64,000 nt of DNA, from assembly GCA_004519485.1 (NCBI GenBank), contig CP038112.1, positions 124,001 through 188,000 on the forward strand. Reading direction: 5' to 3'. Under the pieces are notes generated by a model. The model saw only the letters and a program-made list of their open reading frames with translations, was not told the DNA's origin and searched no databases. How positions within the stretch are numbered: position 1 is the stretch's first letter; each line of letters begins with the position of its first letter. The translations under genes were made by a program, and so were the position numbers. Of the stretch, positions 9,973-21,607 are shown piece by piece. Source of the DNA: Nannochloropsis oceanica (lineage: Eukaryota; Sar; Eustigmatophyceae; Eustigmatales; Monodopsidaceae).

Positions 9973-12900
9973 ATGTTGCACAACTACAGTTCTAAGATGA
10001 AAGTTAAGAAAGACGGCAGCTCTAGGAAGAGCAGTGGAAGCAGCACGCGGCCTCTGCGTTTGTTTGATCTCCAGGTATGTCGGGTGGGGAGGGAGGAAGG
10101 CTAGGAGGGGAGGAGAAATTGAAAGCCTTCAAACGCTAGCCATGGATTGACGGCAGGCCACCACATTAAAGCCATTATGTTATTTGTTGTTATTATTCTA
10201 AGGGGGCGCTGCTGGGCGTGGCGCAATTTCCTCGCAACGCACAAGCATTACCCCCCAACGCCTCTATCCTTCCATCACCCTCTCTCCCTCACTCACCCCT
10301 TGTCCTATCCCACTACTCACACTCCGTCAATCTCAGGAAATACTCAACAGCGAAAATGAGGAAACACTCATCCAAGGCCTGCAGAGGGCAGCGCTACAAA
10401 TTTTGAGAGAGCATGGCTACTTGAAGCCGCGCAAGGAGGAAAACGAGGGAGGGGAGGAAGGAAGGGAGGGAGGGCAGGCAGTGGTGGAGGATGATTACGA
10501 AGTTTCTGATGACGAGCTTGACGACTTCGAAAGAAAAGTTGAAGAGAAAGACGGAACAGGGATGGAGGTGGAAGAAAGAGATGAAGAAGAAGGGGAGGAA
10601 GGTAGCGATCCCGAGGAGGAGGAGGAGGAGGAGGAGGAGGAGGAGGAGGAGGAAGAGGAGGAGGAGGAGGAGGATGAGGATGAACAGGAGGAGGACGAGG
10701 AGAAAATGGAGGAGGAAGAGGAGGAAAAGAAGGCCAGTAATGGCGAGGAGGAAATTGAGGGCATGGACGATCAGGAGGATGAAGAAGAGGAAGAACCTTT
10801 CACCCCGTCCTTTATCACTCACGGCCGGCGCCTCCACATTGATCCTCCCTCCACCCGTGAAGGACCTTCCCGTCACGTCACTGGCCTCCTAGCGGATTAT
10901 GTACGGTCCTCCCCGCAAGCCATCGAACTATCCCAGAACCTCTGGGAGCTCCCTCTCCGTCAGGCGTCGCGGAAAATCGCTGAGAAACATACCCGGCTGC
11001 TTGCGGTTGTTCTCCGGTGCTTGCGCCACACCTCCACCACTGGGGGGGGGGGAGGAGGAGGACGAGCAGTAGCAGCAGCGGCAGCAGCTACAGGAGGTGC
11101 AGAAGGGATCACAACAACGAACTCTCCACCTCTTGCAACCCTCCTCGCCCGCCGCCTCCTCAACGACCATCCCACCGATCTACACGCCCAGCTCATTTCT
11201 TCGCACCAACCATTAGCCACCGCCACCCTGCGTCTCCTCCACTCCCTCTCTCGCCTCTCCCCATCTCATGCCTGGGAGGTCCTCTCCCATTTCACACTCA
11301 CCTCTAAACCCGTCCTTCACCTCTTCTCACCCCTCTGTCCCCATGCCCGCCCCGTGGCCATCGCGCTCGTCTCCTCCTTCCTGCGTTCCCGCGACCCTTC
11401 CCTGGCTGTCCGTATCCTCTCCACAGACCGACTTTTGAAAATTATTTTTAAATATTTAAATGTCGATAATCCCCGCACGTTTATAAATTGGTTGGCGGCG
11501 CTTTGGGCCGCTTTGCATCATCCACGCGTGCCGCAGAAGGTGAAGAGGAGGTTGGTGACGAGCTCTCGATTGGAAGAATTGCGGCGGGTCTTGGCGAAGG
11601 GAGGGAGGGAGGGAGGGAGGGAGGGAGTGGCAAGGGTGATGAGGGAAATGATTGGGGGAGGCGAGGGGGGGAGGAGGAGGGAGAGGAAGAAGAGGGTGAA
11701 GAAGTGTGGTCGCACGACGATGGCGGTGGTGAGGTTGCTCTTGGCGTTGAGTGGGAGCGAGGACAGGTATCAACAGCGGTTGGCCTTGGTGCTGCTGAGA
11801 GAGCATGATGATGTGCGGCAGCCGTTTATGCAACGCTTTAATCAGACGTGGGAGGCCAAGGGTAATTGGAGCGGTCTTACTTCCTATGTGTTTGTTGCGA
11901 AAATAGTTAGGGCTTGTGAAGGAAGGGGAGGAGGGAGGAGGAGGGAAGGGGGAGAGAGGGAGGGAGGGGCGGAGAGGCTGTTGGGAGGGATGCTGCCATC
12001 GGGGATGGGGAAGCGCGAGTTGACCAAAGCGATCCTGAGTGCGAACCCTCTGCTGGCACGGATGGGGCTGCTCCTCACCATACAATTGCTACGACGGGCG
12101 CAGCCAGTCATGGGAGCTTTTTCCTCTTCCTGTGGGCAGCAGCAACAACAACAAAAACAGCAGCAGCAGCAGCAGACGGCAGCCTTGCGTCGCGCCCTTC
12201 GTCACCGACTGCCCGACCTTCAAGCAGTGCTCGCCGTCAAAGCCCGCTGCTGCTCCTCCTCCTCGTCCTCCTCCGCCTCCTCCTCGTCCTCCCTCCCCCC
12301 CTGGCGACACCACCTCCTCGCCCTCGTCCTCGCCCTCCTTCGTACCTACCACACGGTCCTACCCGAAGCCATCAATGCAGTCCGTTTCGACTTCCTCCGT
12401 CTCGTCCATGACATTCTCCCCCCTTCCTTCCTCTCGCCGTCCCTCCCTTCCTCTCCTCCTGCCTTTGTTCAATGGGAGCTTTTGCGTCTCCTGAAGCACC
12501 TCGGCCCAGCACACCTCGCGTGGCTTCCGGCAGACACACAACAAGTGTGGGGCAGCAACAGCAGCAACAGTAGCACCAGCACCAAGGGCAAGAGCAGCAA
12601 CAGTAGCACCAGCACCAGCGACAGTGCCTGGGGTCCGCCCACGGCATTCACCCATCTCCTCACCCTCCTTCGTACCACCACCGACGAGCGCATTTATTCG
12701 CTTACCCGTGATGTGATCCTTGATGTCATCCAGCACAAAGTCCGCCCTCCCTCCCTCGCTGCCTCCTCCCCTTCCTCCCCTTCCCCAGACGCAGAAGGAG
12801 GTCCCGAGGGAGGAAACGAAGGAGGGAGGGAGGGAGGGGCTTCACGCTCCATTCTGTTGGGTGAAAGGCTGTTGGATGCGTTGGAAGGAGGAGGAGGGTC

Positions 12901-15900
12901 GGTGTGTGTCTTAGAGGCAGCGTTGCGTCTGGCGGCGAATCGACCGTACCCGTTGTGGTTGGTAGCGCTTAAGATTGCTGGAGATGAAGGACGAGGAGGA
13001 GGGGGGGGGGGGGGCGGGGTTTTCCTTGCCCTCCCTCCCGCCCTCTCCTGTCCTAGTGGCGTTGTTGCTTTTGGTGAGTGACACGAAGAACAAGACGATG
13101 AAGGAGGGAAGGGGGGAGGGAGAGGATGAGGAGGAAGAGAACGAGGTGCTCCGCGGAGAAATGCAGGCGTTTGGGCTGTCGTGGGAGGGGTTAAGAGGGA
13201 AGCTGTCTGCCGTTCCGGGTGCAAAGGAATACGTCCACGCGGTGCTACAGGAGGAGCGCGCTGTTGCAGCTGCTGCACTTCCTGCTAGTGCCGGGGGAAG
13301 AGACAAGATGGAGGAGAGAAGGAGGAGGAGGAGCAGCAGCAGCAGCAGCAGCAATGGGATGATGGTTCTGGAAGCGTGCGCTTGGTTTTTTCTCACCTCG
13401 GAGCGAGACTGGGATAAAAAGAGTGGTAGCACCAACCTCCCTCCTGCTACTGTTGCTACTGTTGGTGGTGATGGTGGTGGTTCTAGTGCGGATGTTGGTC
13501 TTAGTTCCACCCTCGCGGTATACCGACGTGGTGTTCATGATGCCTGCTCCTCTACCTCCTCCTCCTCTTCATCTATTTCCTCTGTAGAGGAGTTAGAAGA
13601 CGTGTGCCTGTCTTTGAGCCGGCTGTTAGCAACAGTAGTAAGAGCAGTAGCAGGGACAACATCAGTACGGCAACAACGACATCCAAATAAAAAGCAGGAA
13701 GGGGGGGACGAGGGAGGGGAGGAGGGAGAACTCCTGGCCCTACTCGCTCACGGCGTGATCACCCACCGACTCCTCCTCACGAGGACCATCCAAAAAGCAC
13801 CCAAAGCAGCACCAGCAGCGAGCACACGGTTGCTTCAACCTCTTTTTGCCATTGCTGCCGATGGCCTCCCTCCCCGAATCTGGTTTGGTCTCTCCGCCCT
13901 CCTTCGGGCCGTGGGTGTGGAGGGAGAGGGGGCGGGCGGGTGGGATGTCGGGAATGCGGAAGATGACAGTGAGGGATACATTCGCAAGGCGCTAGCTTCA
14001 GGACTTCTTCTCCCTATGTCCTACTCCTCCTTCTCCCCCTCGCCCTTCAACCCCTCCTCCTTGTTGTGTTACCCCTCGCTGGCATCTCTCCTCCGCCTCT
14101 GCTGCAGCCCCACTGCCCAATCTATCCTCCCTCCCGCCTTCCTTGATGCCTACCTTCGATATCTCCTCTCCTCCTCAAACGCCAACCAGACCAAGACCCT
14201 ATCGTCACTCCCTTCCCCCCTCCCTCCTTTTCTCCACCTGGACATTTCCCTTCGCACGGCCATGTGCACCCTTCTCCTCCAGGCCCATCATCACCAGAAA
14301 AGTGAGGTGGAAGGGAGGGAGAAATGGAGGGAAGGAGAGAAAGAGACTGCAGTTTTGATCTACCAATTTGCCACTGCCTCTCCGAGCATTCTGCCTGCCT
14401 TGGTCAATGCCGAGGAGGGGGGGGGGGAGGAGGAGGGAGGGAAGGAGGGAGGGAGGGTGTACCTGGAGGAGTGGTGCTGGCGTGGCTTAGCCACTACACA
14501 CGCTACTGCTGCTGGTGCTGCAGCGGCTACTGCTCTTCCTGTTGGTGCATACTCGCTATTACTTGCAGAGTGCGTGAAGGCTTCCGAACGAGCAAGGGGA
14601 TGGGTGAGGAAGGAGGTAGAAATTTGGCTCAATGAAGGAGATAGAGGAGAGAAAAGAGGAGAAAAGACAAGCGAAGGGGAAAAGAAGAGAAAGGAGGGGA
14701 AGAAGGAGGAGGAGGAGGAGGAGGAGGAGGAGGAAAGGGAAGGAGGGAGGGGACCGATGGCCGAGTCGCTAGCACCGGTGGTGGGTGTTTTGGCGCGAAG
14801 ATACGTCAGCCAACAGAAGGAGGAGGGGGATGGAGGGAGAGCTGGGGTCTCGGACTGGCTCTTGATATTCCTACGTCGATTTGTGGATGAGATTTTCACA
14901 TTTAGGGATGAAGGAGAGGGGGAGGGAGGGAGGGAGGTTGAAGTGGTGGGGATAGAGAGGAAGGTGGAGCGGGAGTGCGAGAGGGCTTTGCGGGACTTGC
15001 TGCACCTTCTGTTAGGCGGAATAGCAGTAGCAGCTGGGGGAACAGGAAACCCTGCCATCTTCTCGTCTTGGCACACCTCTCTTGTGTCTTCTTTAGAAAA
15101 AGGGCGGGGGAGGGAAGGAGGAAGAGTGGGATTGTACAGTGTGTTGACTCAATGGTTGTTGTCTATCCCGTCCTCCTCCTCGCCCTCCACGCCATCGACG
15201 TACAGTGAAGAGCAGAAGGAAGCGTTAATGCTCGCATGGATGAGACGGACGTGGCTTGCGGTCGAAGAAGCACAAGGAAAGAAGGAGGAGGGGGAGGAGG
15301 AGGAGAAGGAGGAGCGAGAGAGGGAGGCGAAACAGTGGACACAAGGGCTGGAGAACCTTCTCGCCAATGAATTTTTCATGGCTCGTGATGTGTTGCGAGG
15401 GTACCGGGAGCGAGCGGGAGAGAAGGAGGCACTGTTGCAGGAGGTTGTTGTAGGTTTAGCGGGTGTTGTGGCTGTGGAGCCGTCTGTGAGGATGGTCAGG
15501 ACCTTGTACCGATTGGTGCGCTTATGTCCAGCCTCTTATGCAGAGGGGAAGCAGAAGGGGGTGATGAGGAGGGAGGAAGAGGAGGAGGAAGATGAGGAGG
15601 AGAGAAATGGGGATGTTTCGTTCCTGGAGTCAGTGTTAAATCGCCTTGTTTTTCTGGATGGCTCCTCTTCCTCCTCCACCACCACCACCTCCTCGTCCTC
15701 CTGCCCTTTCTCCCCCCCTCCCTCCCACCTCCTCGAGGCTGTATTTGGCAGCTACACCACACACACCACCACCCCTACTACCACCACCACCTCCACCAGC
15801 AGCAGCAGCAACAACAGAAATCATAACACGAATGCTATAAAGCACGTCATCCTCCAACTTCTTCTCTGGTTAGTAGCCCGAGTCGGGACCCCTGCACACG

Positions 15901-18687
15901 GGCTTGCGCTCCTTCCCTTCCTCCTCGCCTCCTACCAGACCTCCCTCTCTCCGTCTGATTTGCTCATTCTCCGTTTCTTAAATGTGTTGAGCGAGAGAGG
16001 AATGTGTCTGGGGTTCTCTATATTCACGCTAGGGATGAGTGAGAGGGAGGGCGGGCGAGTGATGGACGAAGGAGGGCATTTAGGACGAAGAGGGGGTGAA
16101 AGAGAAAAAGGAGAAGGAGGAGGAGGAGGAGGGGGACTAGGAGAACCTACTGCGCTTGCTGCTGAGGCAGCAGCAGCAGCCATGTGGTTAGTTGAACGGG
16201 TAGAGCCTGAGAGAGTGTTTGCGTCGATGGAGGGGTTTCCCCTGGATAGACCTTTGGTGCCACCGAGGATGGGATGGGAGGTCGAGGAGGAGGAGGAGAT
16301 GGGGGAGGAAGAGGAGGAGATGGAGAGATACGAAAAGAGGGAGGAGGAGGGCGAAGGAGAGGCGATTTCTCCCGAACCATACGACCCCTCCTTTCTCCTC
16401 CCGCTTCTTGAACGCCTCCTCCATCATCACGCCCTCCCCATCCGCTCCTTGATAGACAGCTGCCTCATCTCCTACTCCCTCATCGCCCTTGCTTCCTTCC
16501 AGCCAAGCACTCGCTTGGCCGCCTATGCGTGCCTCCAGCGCATCCTCCTCCTCCTTTCGCTCCCCTCCTCCTACACCGACCCCGCTGCCAAAGAGCGCCC
16601 TCAACAACTCCTCCTCCTCAATGTCCTCCGTCACTCCCTCCCTCCCTCCCTCCCCTCCCCCTCCCTCCCTCCCCCCCTCCCTTACATCCACGCCCTTTTC
16701 CTAGCCCGCTCTGCGTTGATTCTCTCTCGTCCTGCCAACGACCTTTACGTTGCGCTTAACGGCTTTCTGGTGCGTCGTCCTTCCCTAGACCTCACGGACC
16801 TCCCCCTCTTCCTCCCCCTCTTTTACTCCTCCCGTCCCTTCCACCAACGTGAAAAAATATGGGCCCTTCGCCTCCTTCGTGACGGCCTCAAAACCAGCAC
16901 CGACTTACACCTTCTGCAGAAACGACACTGCCTCTGCCTGCTGCTCACCTACTTGGAGGCGGCCTTGCTTCCCGCCCTTCCTCCCCTTTCCTCCTTCCCT
17001 TCCTCGTCCTCACCAGCGATAGCGGACCATCTGGTGGTGTCTTTGTGTTTGGATGTGCTTACGGCCGCTGCCGCCTTCCCTGTTGGTGCTACACATCTGT
17101 TGCTGGGGCTCGGTCTTGTCGCATGGGTGGAAGGCGTAATTATGGCTTTGCTCAAAGCCAACATGGCAGGAGAAAAGAGGGAGGGGGGTAGGAAGGGAAG
17201 GAAGAAGGGGACGAGGACAGGGGCGGAACGGCGGATGTGGAGAATGGTCACGGCATTGCTGGATTTGTGTGGGTTGTGTTTTAGGAGGGTAGAGGAGGAG
17301 GGAGGGGGGAGCCTGACTGGGGCAATGCAACGCGCGTTGTTTGATCAGGGGAAGATTTTACTGCCTGTTTTGATGGTCGTGGGAAGGGTGGTATTAGAGG
17401 AGGAGGAGGAGGGGGGGGGGGGGGGAGAGGGAAGAGGGAGGGAGGGAGGGAGGGATTGGCGCAGGGTTGGCGGTTGTGAGACTTGTGGGGATGTTACAGG
17501 GCGTGGCGGGAGGAGGGGGGGGAGGAAGAGGGGGGTTAGGGCTTGGGCAAGAGGACATTTGGTTGCTTATACGTCTTGTGAGTTATGGTAGCAGCAGCAA
17601 CAGCCGCAGTAGTAGCTACAGCAAAAAGCCTGACGCTGACAAGAGAAGGAGGCAGCGGGAGAAGGAGAGGGTTGATGCCGGCTCTCGCCTCCTTCATATT
17701 ATTGTGGCTGAAGGGCTGATGCAGATCGAAGAGGTGAAGGGGAAGCAGCAGGACATTGATACTGTAGTGGGCAGTTGCCGCAGCAGCATCGATAGTAGGA
17801 GGAGGAAGAGGAGGAAGATGACGAGAAAAATGGTAGGATGGGTGTTATCTTCCCTTGTAGACATGTCGAGGAAGAGAAGGAAAGAAGTTGCGACAGAGGC
17901 CGGTGCATGGTTGCAGGGCGTGTTGGTTGTGGACAAGAAGAGAGGGAGGGAGGAGGGGCATGAAGCGCGAAGGAGGGAGGGGGAGGGGAATGAGGAGAAG
18001 GAGGAGGAGGGGGATGAGGAGGAGGAGGAGGAGGAGGGGGATGAGGAGGAGGAGGAGACGTGGGCGGTGTTGCTATTATCTTTGCTTTCAAGAGATGAGG
18101 GAGAAAAGGAGGAGAGGGAAGAGGATAAGGAGGGGGAAGATGAGGAGGTAAGTGCTTGGCTACTGGTTGCGTTGCAATGGTTGAGGGCATTGACGACGAA
18201 GATGACGAAGAGAAAGGGAGGACAGGAGGATGACAAGAAGAAAGAGGATGAGGATAAGAAGGAGAAGATGAAGAAGAAGAAGAAAGAGAAGGAGAAGAAG
18301 AAGGAGGAGGAGGGCGAGGAGGAGGTAGAAGGAGCGAGTTTTCTAAAAGAGCTCTCTGAGGCTTTGACGCTGGCAAGGACGAATGAATGGAAGATGAAGG
18401 AGGGAATGATGAGAAGAGTGGTCGATATTGTGGGGGCTGCCGTCCGGACAATGCTGCTACGTCAGTGCCTCGGTACAACGGGTGGGAGGGAGGAAGGAAA
18501 GGACGGAGGGAGATGGAAAGCGGGGACACTGGAGGCGTTAAAGGAGGTACTAGCCTCTCTTCCCTTTTCGTCTGGAGTAGAAATGGCAGGCAAAGAGAAG
18601 AAGCGAAAAGGAATAGAGATAGAAGCGGAGGAAGAACCGACCAATAGGCGACGACCTAAGAAGCAGCAGCAGAAGCAGCAGCAATAG
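9973..18687 (+). CDS. URB1: Urb1/Npa1-type nucleolar pre-ribosome protein, frame interrupted at two G runs
   Basis: Exon 1 is 9973-10074 (MLHNYSSKMKVKKDGSS...RLFDLQ) and exon 2 starts at 10337 (EILNSENEETLIQGLQRAAL). Reading then continues in one frame to the 14-G run at 13001, in a second frame to the 15-G run at 17411, and in a third to the stop at 18687. Dropping one G at each run gives a single frame of about 2816 residues. The N-terminal part has helical-repeat sequence with acidic inserts. The block LYVALNGFLVRRPSLDLTDL...FYSSRPFHQREKIWALRLL near 16750-16890 matches the Urb1 C-terminal domain that I remember from yeast and human proteins. Urb1 acts in early 60S subunit assembly in the nucleolus. 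Large Glu, Ser, Gly and Gln inserts make it longer than the human protein (about 2270). Unannotated introns could replace one or both frame changes. Confidence 0.78.
13001..13014 (+). repeat. 14-base G homopolymer at the first URB1 frame change
   Basis: Upstream the frame reads LWLVALKIAGDEGRGGGG and would stop at 13081. The next frame continues as GFSLPSLPPSPVLVALLLLVSDTKN and stays open for 4.5 kb. One G fewer would join them. Confidence 0.8.
17411..17425 (+). repeat. 15-base G homopolymer at the second URB1 frame change
   Basis: The middle frame ends at 17591 after a Gly/Arg-rich stretch. The next frame, open on both sides of the G run, reads LAVVRLVGMLQGVA and on to EDIWLLIRLVSYG. Again one G fewer would join them. 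Confidence 0.8.
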
Positions 18688-19240
18688 TAGCTGTAGCCGA
18701 CGAGAAACGTGCGGAAAAGCCGTGGCAATGCTGGGAAGTCGAAGGGAGAAGGGATTAGAAAAAGTGTGAATGTAAATAAAAGGAAAGTAAAATTTTGAAA
18801 TTGTCGCCGCGTCTGTAAATTTGACACTGCCATCATTTTTCTTGGTCCTGTTCTTCGTTTTGTTCTTCTTCTTCTTCTTCTTCGATTTGTTCTTCTTTTC
18901 TTTTTACTTCATTCTCTTTTTCCTCTCCGACAGCCCGCGGGAGCACCAGCACCAGCACCACCGGCAGCATCCCCACCTTAAGCCGCACCTGGACGCGATA
19001 TCCCTTCTTCTTCTTCCTTGCCCTACATAGCACCAAGCATCATCAGCCCGATTTCAAAATATTTTTTTCACCGCTTTCTCACCCTCCTCGTGATCCTGTT
19101 TGTTCTCTTTTCCTTTCGCCCATTATATATGTGAATTCTCGTCTTCATACACATATATGTTTACACGTATGCAAATAAACAAACCAATGAGTGGATGAAT
19201 AAATAGCTTCAATTAATAATTAACTAATACATTTACTGCT
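18688..19240. other. Convergent 3' regions of URB1 and the globin gene
   Basis: T/C-rich and AT-rich sequence with (CTT)n near 18860-18885. It probably holds the two 3' UTRs. No gene seen. Confidence 0.4.
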
Positions 19241-20960
19241 TCAACTACTTCTACCACTACTGCTACTGCCAGCAGCCCCTCCCCCTCCCTCCAAACTCGC
19301 CACCGCCTGGTGTAAAAAATGCCCGTCCGTCTCAACGTTGTTGCCTTTCAACGCATCGTCAAGCTGCAACCCACTCAATACCTTATTTACTGGCATCCGC
19401 GCTGCCGCCGCGAATGGACACCCTGAACCTCCTCCTCCTCCTCCTCCTCCTCCTCCAGGCACTCCCGGTAGCTCCCGCCCAATAACATTCCCTGCCTCTT
19501 CCTCCTTCCCTCCCTTGGCGATTCGCTGCCCCTCCTCCTGCGCCGCCTTAATCATCACGTGCGAAATGAAATTAAATACACTCGCCCACGCATCGCTGTA
19601 CTCACCGTTCCATTCATGCCCCAACAGTTCCTCCAAACTGGCCAAGATCGAACGTCGCATGCTGCTGTACTGCTGTGGCTTCACGCCCAATGCCTGGTGC
19701 CGCTTGCCCAGGCGAACGAGCATCCCTGCAAGAGGGAATGGAGGGGAAGGAGTGAGCAAGGAAGATTGTAACGCGTGACTGGAAGCAGTCACAGTACCAG
19801 CATTTCAATATGCCTGACATCGTCTGTCACAATTTTCTTCCTCCCCCCCCCTCCCCCTCCCTCCCTCCCTCCCTCCCTCCGTACCCAAAAATGCCTCTTC
19901 TGAAGGGTCGCCTAAACGGCTAATTAGGTTTCCGATCATAACGGTAAAGATACGTTCTTGGCTGCTCCAGTCCAGTCGCTTGTCGAAGCTGAAGAAGGGA
20001 GTGGAGGGGGAAAACCGATGGAGAAAAATAATCAACACCTCCACATGACCGGCTGCAACGAATATTCAAACTCAAAAACCGAATGTGTGTATGTAATTCC
20101 ATATGAATATTTTCATACATAATATGTATATATACGTGTACATTTATACAAACATGTATATCATATGTATATGACTTACACTTCCTGGGTGCTTGGGTCC
20201 TCTTGACGCAGCTTTTGGTACATCACATGGGCCGTCAGCTCGAGCCGGTTGGGCTTGAGGCGGTTCCAGCTCTCTCGCACGAGCTCCACCTGTTTGGTCC
20301 ACGAGAGAGAGTGGGTGGAAATGAGAAAGAGAAAGGGGTGATACTATCAATCACAAATATGCCGCCGTGCACAGAAGATTACCGAATAATAAGTGCGTGG
20401 CAAATATGTATGTTTGTCTATATATACCTGGCATCATGCCCTCCCTGCCTCCCCTGTTCCTCTCTCAGGCAAAACTTTTCTCATCCTGTGACAGGCCGAT
20501 AAAGGGCACTTACAACAACGGCGATTGACGCTGTAGCTAAATGCCTCCCACCGTTCATCCCTCCTTTCCCCCTTCGTCCCTCCCTCCCTCCTTGCCTACC
20601 TGCCGCATGAACTGCCTCTTCATCGCGGGATCTTCCAAGTAAGACGCAACGTAGTCCCTCACAGACATCTGCTCGAGCAAAGTCGCATTTCGGGCCTCAT
20701 GCCGCAAGGTCCGTTTCTCGGACCGAGTGTAAATCCACTGGTGGAATGGAGGGAGGGAATGGAGGGAGAAAGTGGGGAAGGAAGGGGGGAAGGAAGGGGG
20801 TCAGTGGGTCATCATGAAATGAAATGGCATGGGTGGGAATACGAAGGATGGGAGGATAATTATTGGGGCCACGTACATGCATAAAATAGCTCAGTGCTGC
20901 CAGCCCGCCCACTGCCAGGTACAGCTTGCTCTTGCTATTACTGCTCCTGCTGCCAACCAT
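19241..20960 (-). CDS. Membrane-anchored single-domain globin, five exons
   Basis: Exons on the minus strand are 20960-20877, 20737-20600, 20289-20180, 19988-19885 and 19725-19241. All donors are GT, all acceptors AG, phases agree and the sum is 306 codons. Residues 14-28 (LYLAVGGLAALSYFM) form one hydrophobic segment right after a basic-polar N-terminus, so a signal anchor is likely. The linker (WIYTRSEKRTLRHEAR...) is followed by a globin fold: helix A VELVRESWNRLKP, a probable CD Phe in VFDKRL, helix E SSQERIFTVMIGNLISRL with Gln near the distal position, the proximal histidine in LGKRHQALGV, then SMRRSILASLEELLG and AWASVFNFISHVMI. A Gly-rich C-terminal tail of about 100 residues follows. 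It should bind heme and handle O2 or NO, but the ligand chemistry cannot be read from sequence. Globin identity is firm; the membrane anchor is inferred from exon 1. Confidence 0.85.
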
Positions 20961-21607
20961 TTTGAAACGTGGAAGGACGAGGGAGATCAAGACGAGGAAT
21001 AAACGGAACGAAGAGGAATAAAGGCCTGCTGCTATTCAGTGGAGCGATAGTTAGGGGTAGTGGTGATACTTCGCGTTGGACCTAAATCACCAGGCAGCCC
21101 GGCAAGGACGACAACGGTGTATATCCCAAGCAAGACGGCCGACAACGAGGAGCTTCCAGGTCCCTGTGTGTGAATGGTAAGAAGGATGTACTATATACTG
21201 TAAGTAGGAGGACGCGGCTGGGGCATGTGCGTATGGGGCGTGTGGTTATTTTTCGAAAGCAGCATGGCCATGAGGCGCGCGACCGTCGTGTGACAGGGGA
21301 GGTGAGGCAGAGGATGTGAGGGTCACGGTAATCTTCCACTCGCCAACGTTATCGCTATTGCCGCGACCGATATTGCAGACTCAGAGGAGGGCACCTGATG
21401 ACTATAATGCGTGCAACTTTGTGACAGCTAGATATGTCATTGTCAAGGGCAATAGTCTCCTCTCCTCAACTTATCCGATGTCACCCGATGCCAAGGGCAA
21501 GCTCCGGAGTCTTTCTCGATATCTAAGATTGGACATAGTGGGGGAGGTCAACATGCTGAGTTGGCATTTCACAACACAATCACAGGCTTGCACTCTGTAC
21601 ACAAGAT
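20961..21607. promoter_or_regulatory. Divergent region between the globin and DCAF11-like genes
   Basis: 647 bases between opposing start codons, presumably carrying both promoters. No gene or repeat is recognised. Confidence 0.4.

Noticed and set aside
12961-13164. Intron instead of a frame change at the first URB1 G run (for example donor near 13074, GTGAGT, or acceptor CCTAG at 13056)
   Set aside because: The donor and acceptor pairs I tried did not restore phase or lacked a pyrimidine tract; still not excluded without cDNA.
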